From positions 222,282-286,281 of the forward strand of contig NZ_LIVM01000002.1 of assembly GCF_001418685.1 (NCBI RefSeq): 64,000 nucleotides of DNA. Direction: 5' to 3'. Positions 46,457 to 57,139 of this stretch are shown here, piece by piece; within the stretch, counting starts at the first letter, position 1; the number at the start of each line of letters is the position of its first letter. Position numbers and translations under genes: made by a program. The DNA comes from Apibacter mensalis (GTDB lineage Bacteria > Bacteroidota > Bacteroidia > Flavobacteriales > Weeksellaceae). The notes below the pieces were generated by a model. It saw only the letters and a program-made list of their open reading frames with translations. It searched no databases and was not told the DNA's origin.

Positions 46457-47034
46457 AATTTTCTTTTTTGTAAAATAATTTAATTCAAAATTTATTTAAT
46501 TTTTATTCTTCTACTCAAAACGTAGTAGAATCTAAATTTATCTAATTTCGCGTTTAAAAATATACTAAATACCGTGCCAAAATTAACATTTTATTAAAAA
46601 AAACATTTTATATTTTATTTATTTATATTACATCAATATACAACTAAACTAATTTTGCATCATTTTTTCGTCTTATTTTTTATATACGAGATTTAAATTT
46701 AGCATGCAAATATAAATAAATACTAATTTATATAGTAATTTGATCTTTAATTTATTTTTTTTACTATACTTATCGGTAATTATCATTTAAACAAATCTTA
46801 ATTCATTTACTAAAAATCTTATTAAAATAAAAAATAAATTAATTATTTAAGCAAAAACTCAAGCCTTTTTATGCGATTGTATATTAAATTGAATATATAA
46901 AATTTTTTTAAAAATTTTATGTACAGCACATGAAAAATTGAAAATAGATTATATTAGGTTAATTTAAATTTTAATTTTTCTATTAAAAAAGTTTACCAAA
47001 TAGTTGTCTATCATAGTACTCTCATTATATATTT
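46457..47034. other. AT-rich intergenic region between the barrel genes and hsdS
   Basis: About 580 bases without a gene. A TATATTTG box on the minus strand (46707-46714) is the best promoter candidate for the barrel genes and would give a leader of about 240 bases. An A/T-only palindrome lies near 46897-46920. No recognisable terminator of hsdS was seen. Confidence 0.45.
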
Positions 47035-48285
47035 TTATTGAGATAACAATAACTCCAAGTGTTGTTTTTTTTGCTGTGATTTAATAATCTCTTCTTTATG
47101 AGTGGTTTCTTTAAACCCTACTTGCCCATTCATAAGTATAGGCAATAGCCAATCGCGAAGGGAGGCGAGTTTTTGGTTTTCATTAATTATAAAAGCTTTT
47201 TTTTCTTCAATTATTTTAATTTTATAAGCAAATTTTTTTTGAATGTCTATATTTGGAAATAACAAAGGATAATATTCTATCCCTTTTAAATCTAAATGCA
47301 ATACATTTGTTCCTGAAGCATACCATTTTATAAAATTGTGATAATAATCAGTCATTAGTGACATGTATAGATAGTTTTGCTTTAATTTATCAGTAATTAT
47401 TTCCATTTTTGCCAAATCCATTGAAAATACATATTCTTCGTATTCTTTTGGTACAGATATAGGAGAGCCAATTATATCAGCATTTCTTGTTAAATCAGTA
47501 CAGGCAATCAACATATCTCCAAATGAGACTTTTTTATTGATATTTTTACCGGAATAAAATTTTAATTTAGATCGATATTTTCTATCAACTGTAATTGAAG
47601 ATAAATTAATCATAGGAATGCCATCATTATTTTCAATTTCTTTACTAGTATATGATATTCCCCTTTCAAACTTTACATTTCCTTTTAATTGTTTCACTTC
47701 CCATCCTTCAGGAATCTCTCGTTTTAATTCTTCACTATACACCATTTTTCCGCCTGACGATTTATAAGGATTGCCATTTTCATCAGGAAAATCGAATTGC
47801 ACAAACCAATAATCGTAAAGCGTTTTTGCCATCGCTTCTAATTCAGCATTGATGCGGTTGTTGAGCTCGATTTTATCGTCTAAAGCAGAAAGAACAGAGG
47901 CTATGCGTTGCTGGGTTTTGATATTTGGCAATTTAACTTTAATATCATAATAAGTAGCTTGAGTCATGCTTGGCAAGGCAGATCCAGAATCTAAATGAGA
48001 TAAGTTGAGCAAACCTAAATATCTGTATAAATAGTACGGGCATGCTTTGTTATTAGTTGTTGCATAATACATTGTATCAATAACCCATATTTTCTGATTG
48101 CTGTACATAATGTTATTTAAAGTCCCTTTTCGAGGTAAAAGAATCGCTTCCCGATCATAAAGAGCTTCATTTACATAACATATTATACCTCCACTTCCGT
48201 ATACAGGAATAATTCCATCGGACAAATGTGCATAAGGTCTTCCATTATGGATGTGGATTAAATCTTTTAACTTATATTCATTCAT
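47035..48285 (-). CDS. hsdS: Type I restriction-modification specificity subunit HsdS
   Basis: A 416-residue DNA-recognition subunit with the two-half arrangement of the family. Target recognition domain 1 is about residues 1-117 and ends in MTQATYYDIKVKLPN. The first conserved helical spacer follows (QQRIASVLSALDDKIELNNR), then LYDYWFVQFDFPDENGNPY. Target recognition domain 2 is about residues 190-350 and is followed by a second coiled spacer (EKKAFIINENQKLASLRDWL). Each domain would read one half of a bipartite site; the site cannot be read from sequence. Its start overlaps the end of hsdM by 8 bases. Confidence 0.93.
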   Translation of the reverse strand: MNEYKLKDLIHIHNGRPYAHLSDGIIPVYGSGGIICYVNEALYDREAILLPRKGTLNNIMYSNQKIWVIDTMYYATTNNKACPYYLYRYLGLLNLSHLDSGSALPSMTQATYYDIKVKLPNIKTQQRIASVLSALDDKIELNNRINAELEAMAKTLYDYWFVQFDFPDENGNPYKSSGGKMVYSEELKREIPEGWEVKQLKGNVKFERGISYTSKEIENNDGIPMINLSSITVDRKYRSKLKFYSGKNINKKVSFGDMLIACTDLTRNADIIGSPISVPKEYEEYVFSMDLAKMEIITDKLKQNYLYMSLMTDYYHNFIKWYASGTNVLHLDLKGIEYYPLLFPNIDIQKKFAYKIKIIEEKKAFIINENQKLASLRDWLLPILMNGQVGFKETTHKEEIIKSQQKKQHLELLLSQ

Positions 48286-49906
48286 ACCTCAACCCTCTCA
48301 ATTGTTTTTTAATTTCTTCTTCCAAACGGTGTGATTCGGCAAAAAGCGAATCAAGTGTATCCGTATAGCTTTTCATCTTTTCGGCAAACTCTCCTGCCGT
48401 AATATCCACATATTTTATTTTTACTTCGAAATATTGCCCTGCACTGAATGAGTAATTTTTTGTTATAATCTCATCCGCTGTAACTACAACCGAAAAGTCT
48501 TCTTCTGCACGTTTTTCATTCATTACATCAATAATTCGTTGCTCCTCATTAGGCATAAGTACAGTGCGTTGATTTTTACCCTCCTTTAAAGTTTTACCCA
48601 GTTTTGATGCGTCTACTAATACTATTTTATTAGGATCGGCTTGTTTATCTAAAAACAAGACACTGACATTCGTCCCCGTACTGGCAAATATATTGCTCGG
48701 CATGCTTACTACTCCGCGCAACATTTTACGACCAATCATCGCTTCACGTATTTTCTTCTCAATACCGCTTTGTGCGGTAATAAACCCGGTGGGTACTACA
48801 ACGGCTGCTTTTCCTGTTTCATTCAGGCTATGCATGATATGCTGAATAAACATCAGGTAAATTGCCATCGACTCTTTCTTGGCTTTGGGAACTTTGGGAA
48901 TTCCGGCAAAGAATCGTTCTCTAAAACTATCTTTTTCCAATTCGTCCCGAAAATCGGAAAAATCGAGTTTGAAAGGAGGATTGGAAACAATATAATCAAA
49001 TTTTTTATTAAGATAAAACGGTTGGGTAATAGTATTGGTTTTTATTACATTAGGTATGCTGTGTGTAAGATTGTTCAATATTAAATTTAACCGTAACATC
49101 GTACTCGATTTTTGTGATATATCTTCCGAATAAATGGTGCAGTTGTTTTCGCCTATTTTATGGGCAAGGCTCATTAACAAAGCTCCTGATCCCACGCTAG
49201 GATCATAGCATCGTATTTGTTTAACATCCCCGGCTACTAAAATATTAGCAATAATTCGTGCTACCGCATTAGGTGTATAATATTCAGCATATTTTCCGCC
49301 CGAGTCAGAATTATAATCCCTAATCAGGTATTCAAAAATGTCTTTGAAGAAATCGTACTTTTCCTGAAAGTAGTCTTCGAAACTCTCATCAAAGCTGAAT
49401 TCGAACAGCTTATTAATTATTGCTCGACAAAATGCATCGCGTTGTGAAGGGTCCGTAATAAATTGACTTAATTCATCAAATAATTTATCTTTAGCTCCTG
49501 AAGAGGATTTTATAGAAAAAACATCAGCATTTTCTACACTGATTTGACGTAAGGTATCGTCAAAGGTTTTTCCGAAATTGTCTTTATTCTGCCTATTATA
49601 TAGATAGGAAATCAATTGATGGGGTTTTAGTCGTACTACGCTAGGATCTAATCCAGCCAATAAAAAATTATACTCTTCCTCTTCCATTGCTGCCAATGAT
49701 TGAACTAAATTTTCAACTTCAGCCAGTTTGGGTTTTTGTTTCTTTAGTTCGAAACGAAATTTATCATTGAGATATTTGTAGAGGAAGACCTGCGTAATGA
49801 TTTTAAATTCATTCCCATCGTTTCCCAAACCAAAGTTAGCACAAACATTTTTTAAGCTGTCAATCAACTGTTTAGTTTTTGTTGAAAAACTTACATCTTG
49901 TGTCAT
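48278..49906 (-). CDS. hsdM: Type I restriction-modification DNA methyltransferase HsdM
   Basis: A 542-residue N6-adenine methyltransferase. The N-terminal helical domain precedes SAM motif I, seen as YDPSVGSGALLMSLA, and the catalytic motif IV IVSNPPFKLDF (NPPF). GKYAEYYTPNAVARII is the typical HsdM stretch before motif I, and AAVVPTGFITAQSG follows motif IV. It forms an M2S1 methylase with HsdS and an R2M2S1 nuclease with HsdR. The gene lies 6 bp after hsdR and overlaps hsdS by 8 bases: a tight operon. Confidence 0.95.
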   Translation of the reverse strand: MTQDVSFSTKTKQLIDSLKNVCANFGLGNDGNEFKIITQVFLYKYLNDKFRFELKKQKPKLAEVENLVQSLAAMEEEEYNFLLAGLDPSVVRLKPHQLISYLYNRQNKDNFGKTFDDTLRQISVENADVFSIKSSSGAKDKLFDELSQFITDPSQRDAFCRAIINKLFEFSFDESFEDYFQEKYDFFKDIFEYLIRDYNSDSGGKYAEYYTPNAVARIIANILVAGDVKQIRCYDPSVGSGALLMSLAHKIGENNCTIYSEDISQKSSTMLRLNLILNNLTHSIPNVIKTNTITQPFYLNKKFDYIVSNPPFKLDFSDFRDELEKDSFRERFFAGIPKVPKAKKESMAIYLMFIQHIMHSLNETGKAAVVVPTGFITAQSGIEKKIREAMIGRKMLRGVVSMPSNIFASTGTNVSVLFLDKQADPNKIVLVDASKLGKTLKEGKNQRTVLMPNEEQRIIDVMNEKRAEEDFSVVVTADEIITKNYSFSAGQYFEVKIKYVDITAGEFAEKMKSYTDTLDSLFAESHRLEEEIKKQLRGLRYE

Positions 49907-49912
49907 ACTTAT

Positions 49913-52900
49913 CTAAAATCTATCATTATACTGTTTCATATATTCTCTTACGATCAGTTGCTTGATTTTTTCGGTAGTATCAAAGTCTATCAAAAAGTTT
50001 TCTTTATTTTTAAATTCTTTTACCACCAATTGCATAATATATTTAACAAAATATGGCTCGTTATTTACAATATCTTTTTGCTCTTCAATCCTGTTATCGA
50101 CTTCGTTTTTTATCTGCATGAGTGCTCGGTGTAACTGCATTTCTTTGACATTTAATGTATCTTTTTCTACCAAACGTTTATGTATACGGGTATATTTCTC
50201 ATCATTTTCATACTTGGCTTTCAGCAGTTCATTTTTACGATTTAATTCTTTTGCTTTTTCATATATCTGACGAAACAAATGCATATTCTCTACCATTTCA
50301 GTTTGCGTTGTTTCCGAAAGGTTTTTCTTCTTGAAAATACGCTTCAATTCTTCGCTCAAGCTCACAAAATTAGGGTCTGACGGATCAAAGTTATGTTGTA
50401 AGGATTCGCGAGTTTTACGAATCAATTCATTATATTCATCAGCCAATTTCAGTTCTTCTTCTCCTTTTTTGAAAAACTGGAAAACAATAGTTTCTAAAGC
50501 AGTGCTTAACAGCTTTAGTGGGACTTCCCCATTGCTCATATTTTCCATAAGATTGAGATTATCTAACCGACCCTGTACTTCAATTAACAAACGATTCAAC
50601 AGTTCAAAGTCGGTTATAGCCTTTAACTTTTCATAACGGTTAAGGGCTATGATATTCTTCAATTCTTTGGCAGTTCGCAACGCTTTTATCAAACGCAGCA
50701 ACTCTACTTTGTCTGTGATTTGAGCAATTTGTTGCGAAAAAACTTCACAATTAGTGGTATCGTAATTAAAAAGTGTTTCGTTGATTTCCTGTAATTCTTG
50801 TTTTATTTCTTTTTCTGATTTAAATAAGTGGGTATAAAATTGAACGTCATCTCCCAACTCATTTTGCAGCTCATCAAAATACATACGATTAGTACGATCG
50901 AATGCTTGGGAGATATCTGCAAAATCTACCACATATCCATATTCATATTTTTTATACGGACGATTAACTCGGGTTAGTGTCTGCAATAAATTATGATCCT
51001 GAATCACTCTTGCCAGATAAAGTTTTTTTAACCGTTTCGCATCAAAACCGGTAAGCAACATATTGTACACAAACAATAAGTCAATTTTACCTGCTTTGTA
51101 GGCTTTAATGAGTTTTTCTCGAATAGTTTTATCATTTTCATCATGAAGAATAAGAGCAGCTGTAAGTTTTTTCTTTTTTCTATTGCCATAAGGTACAGAA
51201 GGTTCTGCTGCTTCGGACAACTTTTCTATGTTAATTTCTTGTATACCATATTTTTCCTCAAACAGTTGAAAGAGCATTTTGGCTTGTTTGGAAGAGTCGC
51301 AAACGACCATACCTCCCAGAGTATCATCTTGCCAAACTTCGCGAAAGTCATCCAGGTCTTTCGTTATGTAATCCAATAATCCTTGAGAAAAACGTCTATC
51401 AGCATAAACATCAGAAGCTTTTATTTCTCCCTGTAATACCTTGATCCGTTGCATTACTTCTTTCATTTCCATTTTAAAGCTGCCTTCAATTTCTTCTCGA
51501 ATTAATCGAAGTGTATATCCGTCAGCAATGGATTGATTGTAATAGTATTTATGAATATAGCCTCCAAACAATAATTTTGAATCGTACTCTTTTGCTACTT
51601 CTCTCAACAGAGGGGTTCCTGTTAGGGCAATAATAATTGCATTTTTATCGGAATTTATCAGACTTGCGAGATAATTACCTTTGGGATGGTAGCTCCGGTG
51701 TGCTTCGTCGATAAAATAAATACGTTGTGTATTTATATCATAATCAGTCATTTTAATCACAACCGAATCTTCGCTGAACTTTTGGATATTTACCACGGTT
51801 ATTTCAGCTTTTCCACTATCGTTATGAATAGCTCCAACCACTTTTATGTCTTGAATAAATTCTTGTTTAGAATTTACGAGATTCACTCTCAATCCTCTGT
51901 TGGAAAATTCAGTTGATGCCTGTATGAGCAAATCCAACCGATCTACAATGAAATAGAATTTTGGAATTATATTTTGTCTTTGGTAGTAATCGGTTAGGTG
52001 TTTTATATTGTAATAAGTCAACGCGGTTTTTCCTGAACCTTGTGTATGCCAAATAATCCCTTTATTCCAGCCTTTCTCGAGTTTGGAGATGATCGCTATA
52101 GTTGCAAAAAGCTGTGGATAACGCATAATCTGTTTCTGCAATCCGCTGTTTTCTTCTACATAAGCAATAGCATAACGCAAAAGAAAGGCAAAACGCTCTT
52201 TACTAAATAATGAAGTCAGTATTCGGTGAGTTGGCGTAGTAGGTTCTTTATTCGTCTTAAATTCAGGACTATATTTAATTTCCAATAAGTCATTGTCTAT
52301 CAATACTGTATTTTCTTCCTGTTCAGTAATGGGACGTAAAGGTTGCTTGACCGGATATTCTTCGTCTTCTCTAAAATAATTGAATGATAGATCCGTATAG
52401 GATGAAGTAGCATAATAGGCTCCCAAGATTGGTTCAAGAATTTCATCTTCATATTCCATGTTATTGGAAAAGACCATCAATTGCGTGATATTAACAAAAC
52501 GTCGGAAATGTTTGTTTTTGAAACGATCATTTATACGATTTCGTTCCGCAATAATTCCCTCTTTGTTATGTGGCTTTTTAACTTCAATTAAAGCAAGTGG
52601 CATTCCATTTATGAGCAATGTTATATCCGGACGAAATTCGTCATCGCCATTTTTATACGTCAATTCTGTAGTTACGTGAAAACTGTTATTATCGAAGTCT
52701 ATAAAATCAATCAATTTTATACCTGAAGTAGCAGTCAGGTGTTGATAAAATGTCTTTCCCAGATCCTCATTATTCAATTCTAAGCTTATTTCGTCCAACG
52801 TACGATATAAATCTTCTTTGGTCACATAAGGATTAATCCGTTGTAAGCTTTCTATAAAAATATCTCCAAATATATTCGTATCCTCTCTATGATTGTGTTG

Positions 52901-52984
52901 TTTTAAGGGAATATATGTATACCCTAATTGTAACAGATGCAATAAGGCTGGAATTTTAACTCGTGAATTTTCATTAAAAACCAT
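49913..52984 (-). CDS. hsdR: Type I restriction endonuclease subunit HsdR
   Basis: A 1023-residue motor-nuclease. The N-terminal PD-(D/E)xK nuclease domain shows RPDITLLINGMPLALIEVKK. The SF2 helicase core follows, with Walker A in WHTQGSGKTALTYYN, motif II as DEAHRSYH, motif III as ALTGTPLL and later LLTGFDAKRLKKLYLARVIQ and QTLTRVNRPYKKYEYGYVVDF. The C-terminal part is a long helical domain that binds the methylase (about residues 730-1010). The gene is complete and in frame, so the restriction activity is likely intact. It heads the hsdR-hsdM-hsdS operon. Confidence 0.95.
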   Translation of the reverse strand: MVFNENSRVKIPALLHLLQLGYTYIPLKQHNHREDTNIFGDIFIESLQRINPYVTKEDLYRTLDEISLELNNEDLGKTFYQHLTATSGIKLIDFIDFDNNSFHVTTELTYKNGDDEFRPDITLLINGMPLALIEVKKPHNKEGIIAERNRINDRFKNKHFRRFVNITQLMVFSNNMEYEDEILEPILGAYYATSSYTDLSFNYFREDEEYPVKQPLRPITEQEENTVLIDNDLLEIKYSPEFKTNKEPTTPTHRILTSLFSKERFAFLLRYAIAYVEENSGLQKQIMRYPQLFATIAIISKLEKGWNKGIIWHTQGSGKTALTYYNIKHLTDYYQRQNIIPKFYFIVDRLDLLIQASTEFSNRGLRVNLVNSKQEFIQDIKVVGAIHNDSGKAEITVVNIQKFSEDSVVIKMTDYDINTQRIYFIDEAHRSYHPKGNYLASLINSDKNAIIIALTGTPLLREVAKEYDSKLLFGGYIHKYYYNQSIADGYTLRLIREEIEGSFKMEMKEVMQRIKVLQGEIKASDVYADRRFSQGLLDYITKDLDDFREVWQDDTLGGMVVCDSSKQAKMLFQLFEEKYGIQEINIEKLSEAAEPSVPYGNRKKKKLTAALILHDENDKTIREKLIKAYKAGKIDLLFVYNMLLTGFDAKRLKKLYLARVIQDHNLLQTLTRVNRPYKKYEYGYVVDFADISQAFDRTNRMYFDELQNELGDDVQFYTHLFKSEKEIKQELQEINETLFNYDTTNCEVFSQQIAQITDKVELLRLIKALRTAKELKNIIALNRYEKLKAITDFELLNRLLIEVQGRLDNLNLMENMSNGEVPLKLLSTALETIVFQFFKKGEEELKLADEYNELIRKTRESLQHNFDPSDPNFVSLSEELKRIFKKKNLSETTQTEMVENMHLFRQIYEKAKELNRKNELLKAKYENDEKYTRIHKRLVEKDTLNVKEMQLHRALMQIKNEVDNRIEEQKDIVNNEPYFVKYIMQLVVKEFKNKENFLIDFDTTEKIKQLIVREYMKQYNDRF

Positions 52985-53671
52985 ATTCTACCTCTTTGTT
53001 TCGAATCAACAAGTTCTTTACATCGATATAGTAATTTCTAAATAAGATCAAATAACCTCTAAGCTAGTTTATTCTGGCATACAAGTCTAGCCTAAAATAA
53101 AACAAAATTTTTAAGACTAATAATTCATTCAAGTTAGTGTAAAATATTTTTTCAAACAATTTATCTTATTCTGTATATAGTAATAAAATAAATTGTATAT
53201 ATCTTATTTAAAAAATATGGCAAATATATCGAATATCTTAATATAAAATAAATATTTTTTTAAGCTTACTTTTTTCTTTTCATTTTAATTGTTAATACTT
53301 AGATGTTTGTATGCTTTTCATTCTCTTCACATCCATAACTTCTTTTTTTAAGCTGTAATTTAAGGGAAAGTAATTTTGAAAAGTCATAATGAATGGGTAC
53401 GTAATTATAAATATTTTTTAAAAGCGCTAACAGATGGGTGTTATCATTCGATTATCGATGTATGTTTTGTTTAATGAAATGAATAGAACGGTAAATAATT
53501 ATTCTTTCACTCCATGTTTTCAAGTGGACGTTAAAAATGGATTGGTGATAAAATTAATATAAAGACCCCATAACAATTTTGTTTCTTGTATATTATATAT
53601 AGACCTAATTATTTAAGATTTTCGTTTTTTTATTTTTAAGAACAATTTTTTTATGACTGGTGTATATCTAT
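52985..53671. other. Gene-free region between hsdR and dnaK terminator
   Basis: About 690 bases with no substantial reading frame; it would contain the hsdR promoter. A 33-codon frame from TTG 53376 to TAA 53474 (reading KSHNEWVRNYKYFLKALTDG) is the only piece with protein-like composition, and it may be a remnant or chance. Otherwise nothing recognised. It lies at one side of the restriction island. Confidence 0.5.
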
Positions 53672-53706
53672 AAAAAAACCTCAGATTTCGGCTCTGAGGT
53701 TTTTTA
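53672..53706 (-). terminator. Intrinsic terminator of dnaK
   Basis: CCTCAGA (53679-53685) pairs with TCTGAGG (53693-53699), with an A run and a T run flanking. It lies about 26 bp after the dnaK stop codon. Confidence 0.85.
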
Positions 53707-53731
53707 TTTATATTAAATATTACTCTTACTA

Positions 53732-55645
53732 TTACTTCACTTCTTCAAAATCTACGTCTTCTACATTATCTCCACCTTGATTAGATCCTGCGGAAGATCC
53801 TTCTCCTCCGGCTTGAGCACCAGGGTTTGCTCCTTCTGCAGTTTGACCGGATTTATATAAATCTTCTGAAGCGGAAGCCCATACTGCGTTTATTTTTTCC
53901 ATAGCGGCATCAATAGCAGAAATATCTTTGCTTTCATGTGCTTTTTTCAAATCTGCCAACGCATCTTCTATCGATTGTTTTTTTTCTGCAGGTAATTTTT
54001 CTCCAAATTCTTTTAATTGTTTTTCGGTTTGGAAAATCATTGCATCAGCTGAATTTAATTTTTCAACTTCTTCTTTCCTCTTTCTATCTGCTTCGGCATT
54101 TGCTTCAGCTTCTTTCTTCATTTTTTCAATTTCTGCTTCACTTAATCCGGAAGATGCTTGTATTTTTATGGATTGTTCTTTACCAGTTCCTTTATCTTTA
54201 GCAGATACACTTAAAATACCGTTAGCATCAATATCAAAAGTTACTTCAATTTGTGGAACACCTCTTGGTGCAGGTGGTATATCCACTAAATCGAACTTTC
54301 CGATTTCTTTATTATCATTGAACATAGGTCTTTCTCCTTGTCCTACTCTAATAGTAACTGCCGGTTGATTATCTGCTGCAGTGGAGAAAGTTTCAGATTT
54401 TTTAGTTGGTATGGTAGTATTAGCGTCAATTAATTTGGTAAATACTCCTCCGTATGTTTCTATACCTAATGAAAGCGGTGTAACATCTAGCAATAAAACA
54501 TCTTTTACATCTCCTGTTAATACTCCTCCTTGAATGGCTGCTCCGATTGCAACTACTTCATCAGGATTCACTCCTTTGGAGGGTTTTTTACCGAAGAATT
54601 TTTCTACTTCTTCTTGAATCACAGGTATACGTGTAGATCCACCAACTAATAATACTTCATCTATATCTGAAGTTTTTAACCCTGCATCTTCCAATGCTTT
54701 TTTACAAGGTTCCATAGATCTTTTAACCAAATCTGCTGCTAATTGTTCAAATTTTGCTCTGGTTAGAGTTTTCACTAAGTGTTTGGGACCAGAAGCTGTA
54801 GCGGTTATATAAGGTAAGTTGATTTCTGTTTGAGTAGAAGATGATAATTCTACTTTGGCTTTTTCAGCTGCTTCTTTCAATCTTTGTAATGCTATTGGAT
54901 CCGCTTTTAAATCAAGACCTTCTGCTGATTTGAATTCCTCAGCTAACCAGTTAATTATTACATCATCAAAATCATCTCCTCCTAAATGAGTATCACCGTT
55001 GGTTGACAATACTTCAAATACTCCGTCTCCTAAGTCAAGGATAGAAATATCAAAGGTACCCCCCCCTAAATCATATACAGCCACTTTTTGATCTTTATGA
55101 GCTTTGTCTAAACCGTAAGCTAAAGCAGCTGCAGTAGGCTCATTTATAATTCTTTCAACTTTTAATCCTGCAATTTCACCTGCTTCTTTAGTTGCCTGTC
55201 TTTGTGCATCATTAAAATATGCTGGAACTGTAATTACAGCTCTATCAACTGTTTCTCCTAAAAAATCTTCAGCAGTCTTCTTCATTTTTTGGAGGATCAT
55301 TGCTGATATTTCTTGAGGAGTATATAATCTTCCGTTAATATCTACTCTTGGAGTGTCGGAATCACCTTTTACAACTTTGTAAGGAACTCTGAAAATTTCA
55401 CTTGTATCTGAGGAAAATCTAGTACCCATAAATCTTTTTATGGAATACACTGTATTATGTGGATTGGTTACTGCTTGTCTTTTAGCCGGATCCCCCACTT
55501 TAATCTCTCCATCTTCCATAAAAGCAACTACTGAGGGAGTTGTTCTCTTTCCTTCAGCATTTGTAATAACAGTAGGATCACTACCTTCCATTACAGCTAC
55601 ACAAGAATTCGTTGTTCCTAAATCAATTCCTATAATTTTACTCAT
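53732..55645 (-). CDS. dnaK: Molecular chaperone DnaK (Hsp70)
   Basis: A 637-residue ATP-dependent chaperone. ATPase-domain signatures are [18 protein letters not shown] (start), [16 protein letters not shown] and [17 protein letters not shown]. The substrate-binding domain begins near [17 protein letters not shown], and the C-terminus is a Gly/Ser-rich tail ending in an acidic [10 protein letters not shown], close to the conserved EEVD-like end. No grpE or dnaJ lies next to it. The upstream 258 bp contain no CIRCE-like repeat and no perfect TAnnTTTG box, so the heat-shock control is not evident. Confidence 0.97.
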   Translation of the reverse strand: MSKIIGIDLGTTNSCVAVMEGSDPTVITNAEGKRTTPSVVAFMEDGEIKVGDPAKRQAVTNPHNTVYSIKRFMGTRFSSDTSEIFRVPYKVVKGDSDTPRVDINGRLYTPQEISAMILQKMKKTAEDFLGETVDRAVITVPAYFNDAQRQATKEAGEIAGLKVERIINEPTAAALAYGLDKAHKDQKVAVYDLGGGTFDISILDLGDGVFEVLSTNGDTHLGGDDFDDVIINWLAEEFKSAEGLDLKADPIALQRLKEAAEKAKVELSSSTQTEINLPYITATASGPKHLVKTLTRAKFEQLAADLVKRSMEPCKKALEDAGLKTSDIDEVLLVGGSTRIPVIQEEVEKFFGKKPSKGVNPDEVVAIGAAIQGGVLTGDVKDVLLLDVTPLSLGIETYGGVFTKLIDANTTIPTKKSETFSTAADNQPAVTIRVGQGERPMFNDNKEIGKFDLVDIPPAPRGVPQIEVTFDIDANGILSVSAKDKGTGKEQSIKIQASSGLSEAEIEKMKKEAEANAEADRKRKEEVEKLNSADAMIFQTEKQLKEFGEKLPAEKKQSIEDALADLKKAHESKDISAIDAAMEKINAVWASASEDLYKSGQTAEGANPGAQAGGEGSSAGSNQGGDNVEDVDFEEVK

Positions 55646-55903
55646 GTTTATATTTTTTCTTTAATTACTTATTTTTATTAATTATACTAAACTTAATTAT
55701 ATAATTGCTTATTTAATTTCAATGATTATGCCATGAAGCATTATACCATAATTTGTCATAATTATTGTTTAGTTAACTGACATATTGTCTAATTATTTTT
55801 ACATAATCCGTAATTTTTTAACTTTAGTAAATCAAAAACAAGGAGTTAAATTGCTGTAAATAAACTACTTAATTAATAGTAATAGTAATATTAAAAAGTT
55901 TTT

Positions 55904-57139
55904 TTATCTTTTGGATAAATCTATTACTGCATTTAATAAAACATTTGCGCCCGCGCTCATCCACTCCGGTTTAATTTCTTCTTCTTCATTGTGGCTTACA
56001 CCTTTAACGCAAGGTATAAATATCATGGATGTTGGGGCTATTTTAGAAATATTACAGGAGTCATGTCCGGCACCTGAAACCATAGTTCTATGTGGATAGT
56101 TAAGTTTTTGGCTTACTTGACGAACTACTTCTATACATGTATCATCAAAATGTAAGGGAGACAAGGAAAGTATAGGGGTTATGTTGAATTTTAAATTTAA
56201 TTTTTCAGCAATTTGTTTTATCTTTTTAGATAATTGTTGATCCATCCTGTCTAATCCTTCTTGAGAAGGATGCCTAAATTCAACCGAAAACAGGGCTTTA
56301 TCGGAAATTACATTTCTGGAATTAGGGGTATTCTTTACCATTCCTACAGTGGCTCTGCCATCAGGATATTCATTTTTACCGATTGTATTGATTTCGATTA
56401 CTGCCTCGGCTAAACCTATTAGTGCGTCTTGGCGTACATCCATAGGAGTAGTTCCGGCATGTAATGCCATACCTATAAATTCTACATCGTACCATTTTTG
56501 CCCTAATGCACCGGTTACTATACCGATTAATTCATTATTATTTTCTAAAATCGGACCTTGTTCAATATGCAGCTCCAGCGAAGCATGAATTCTATAGGAT
56601 AAAAAATTATCCTTTCCTGCATATCCGATTCTTTTTAATTCCTCTCCTATAGTCTTACCGGAAATATCTGTACATGCCCATCCTTCTTGTAAAGAAGTTA
56701 ATCCTGAAAAAACGGCTGAACCTATCATTGCGGGCGCAAAACGTGAGCCTTCTTCATTAGTCCAACTAACTATATCTATGGGACGATCCGTTTTTATTTT
56801 ATGATCATTTAGTGAATAAACTGCTTCTAACGCTGCCAATACTCCATATATCCCATCGTATTTACCCCCTAATGGCTGACTATCTATATGAGAGCCTATA
56901 AGTATAGGATTAAGACTATCATCCTCGCCCGAACGTCTTGCAAAAATATTCCCCATCGCATCTATTTTAATTGAACATCCGGCTTTTTTCGCCAACACTA
57001 CAAACCAATCACGAGCTTGCTTATCTAAATCTGTAAGCGTCAAGCGATTTACCCCTCCTTTTGGCGTTCCTCCTATTTTAGCAAAATCAGTTAACCAAGA
57101 TTGTAATCTTTCCGAATTTATATATAATTTATCATTCAT
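55904..57139 (-). CDS. M20-family N-carbamoyl-L-amino-acid amidohydrolase (allantoate amidohydrolase-like)
   Basis: A 411-residue Zn-dependent hydrolase of the AllC/HyuC/beta-ureidopropionase group. Metal ligands are visible as His84 and Asp86 in GSHIDSQP, Asp95 in GGKYDGIYG, Glu129-Glu130 in WTNEEGSRF, His191 in LELHIEQGP, and the late His in GAGHDSCNIS. Members remove the carbamoyl group from N-carbamoyl amino acids, ureidopropionate or allantoate. The upstream gene encodes an L-2-amino-thiazoline-4-carboxylate hydrolase family protein, and in Pseudomonas the pair of such enzymes makes cysteine through N-carbamoyl-cysteine. So N-carbamoyl-L-cysteine is a plausible substrate here, by inference. 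Start overlaps the upstream gene by 8 bases. Confidence 0.9.
   Translation of the reverse strand: MNDKLYINSERLQSWLTDFAKIGGTPKGGVNRLTLTDLDKQARDWFVVLAKKAGCSIKIDAMGNIFARRSGEDDSLNPILIGSHIDSQPLGGKYDGIYGVLAALEAVYSLNDHKIKTDRPIDIVSWTNEEGSRFAPAMIGSAVFSGLTSLQEGWACTDISGKTIGEELKRIGYAGKDNFLSYRIHASLELHIEQGPILENNNELIGIVTGALGQKWYDVEFIGMALHAGTTPMDVRQDALIGLAEAVIEINTIGKNEYPDGRATVGMVKNTPNSRNVISDKALFSVEFRHPSQEGLDRMDQQLSKKIKQIAEKLNLKFNITPILSLSPLHFDDTCIEVVRQVSQKLNYPHRTMVSGAGHDSCNISKIAPTSMIFIPCVKGVSHNEEEEIKPEWMSAGANVLLNAVIDLSKR

Noticed and set aside
46897..46920. A/T-only palindrome downstream of hsdS
   Set aside because: It has no G or C in the stem and lies within a very AT-rich spacer; such palindromes are expected by chance.
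48770..52679. Several plus-strand frames opposite hsdM and hsdR
   Set aside because: All lie opposite intact conserved domains and show no recognisable motif.
53376..53474. 33-codon frame starting with TTG between hsdR and the dnaK terminator
   Set aside because: Too short, with no ATG and no recognisable match, so not listed as a gene; kept only as a possible remnant.
53928..54368. Long plus-strand frame opposite dnaK
   Set aside because: Antisense frames over dnaK are a known artefact of its codon use; the translated product is Ser/Phe-rich and unlike a protein family.
55646..55903. Small inverted repeats (GACA-TAT-TGTC and a spaced TGTCA/TGACA) upstream of dnaK
   Set aside because: The arms are short and do not match CIRCE or another known heat-shock operator; chance cannot be excluded.
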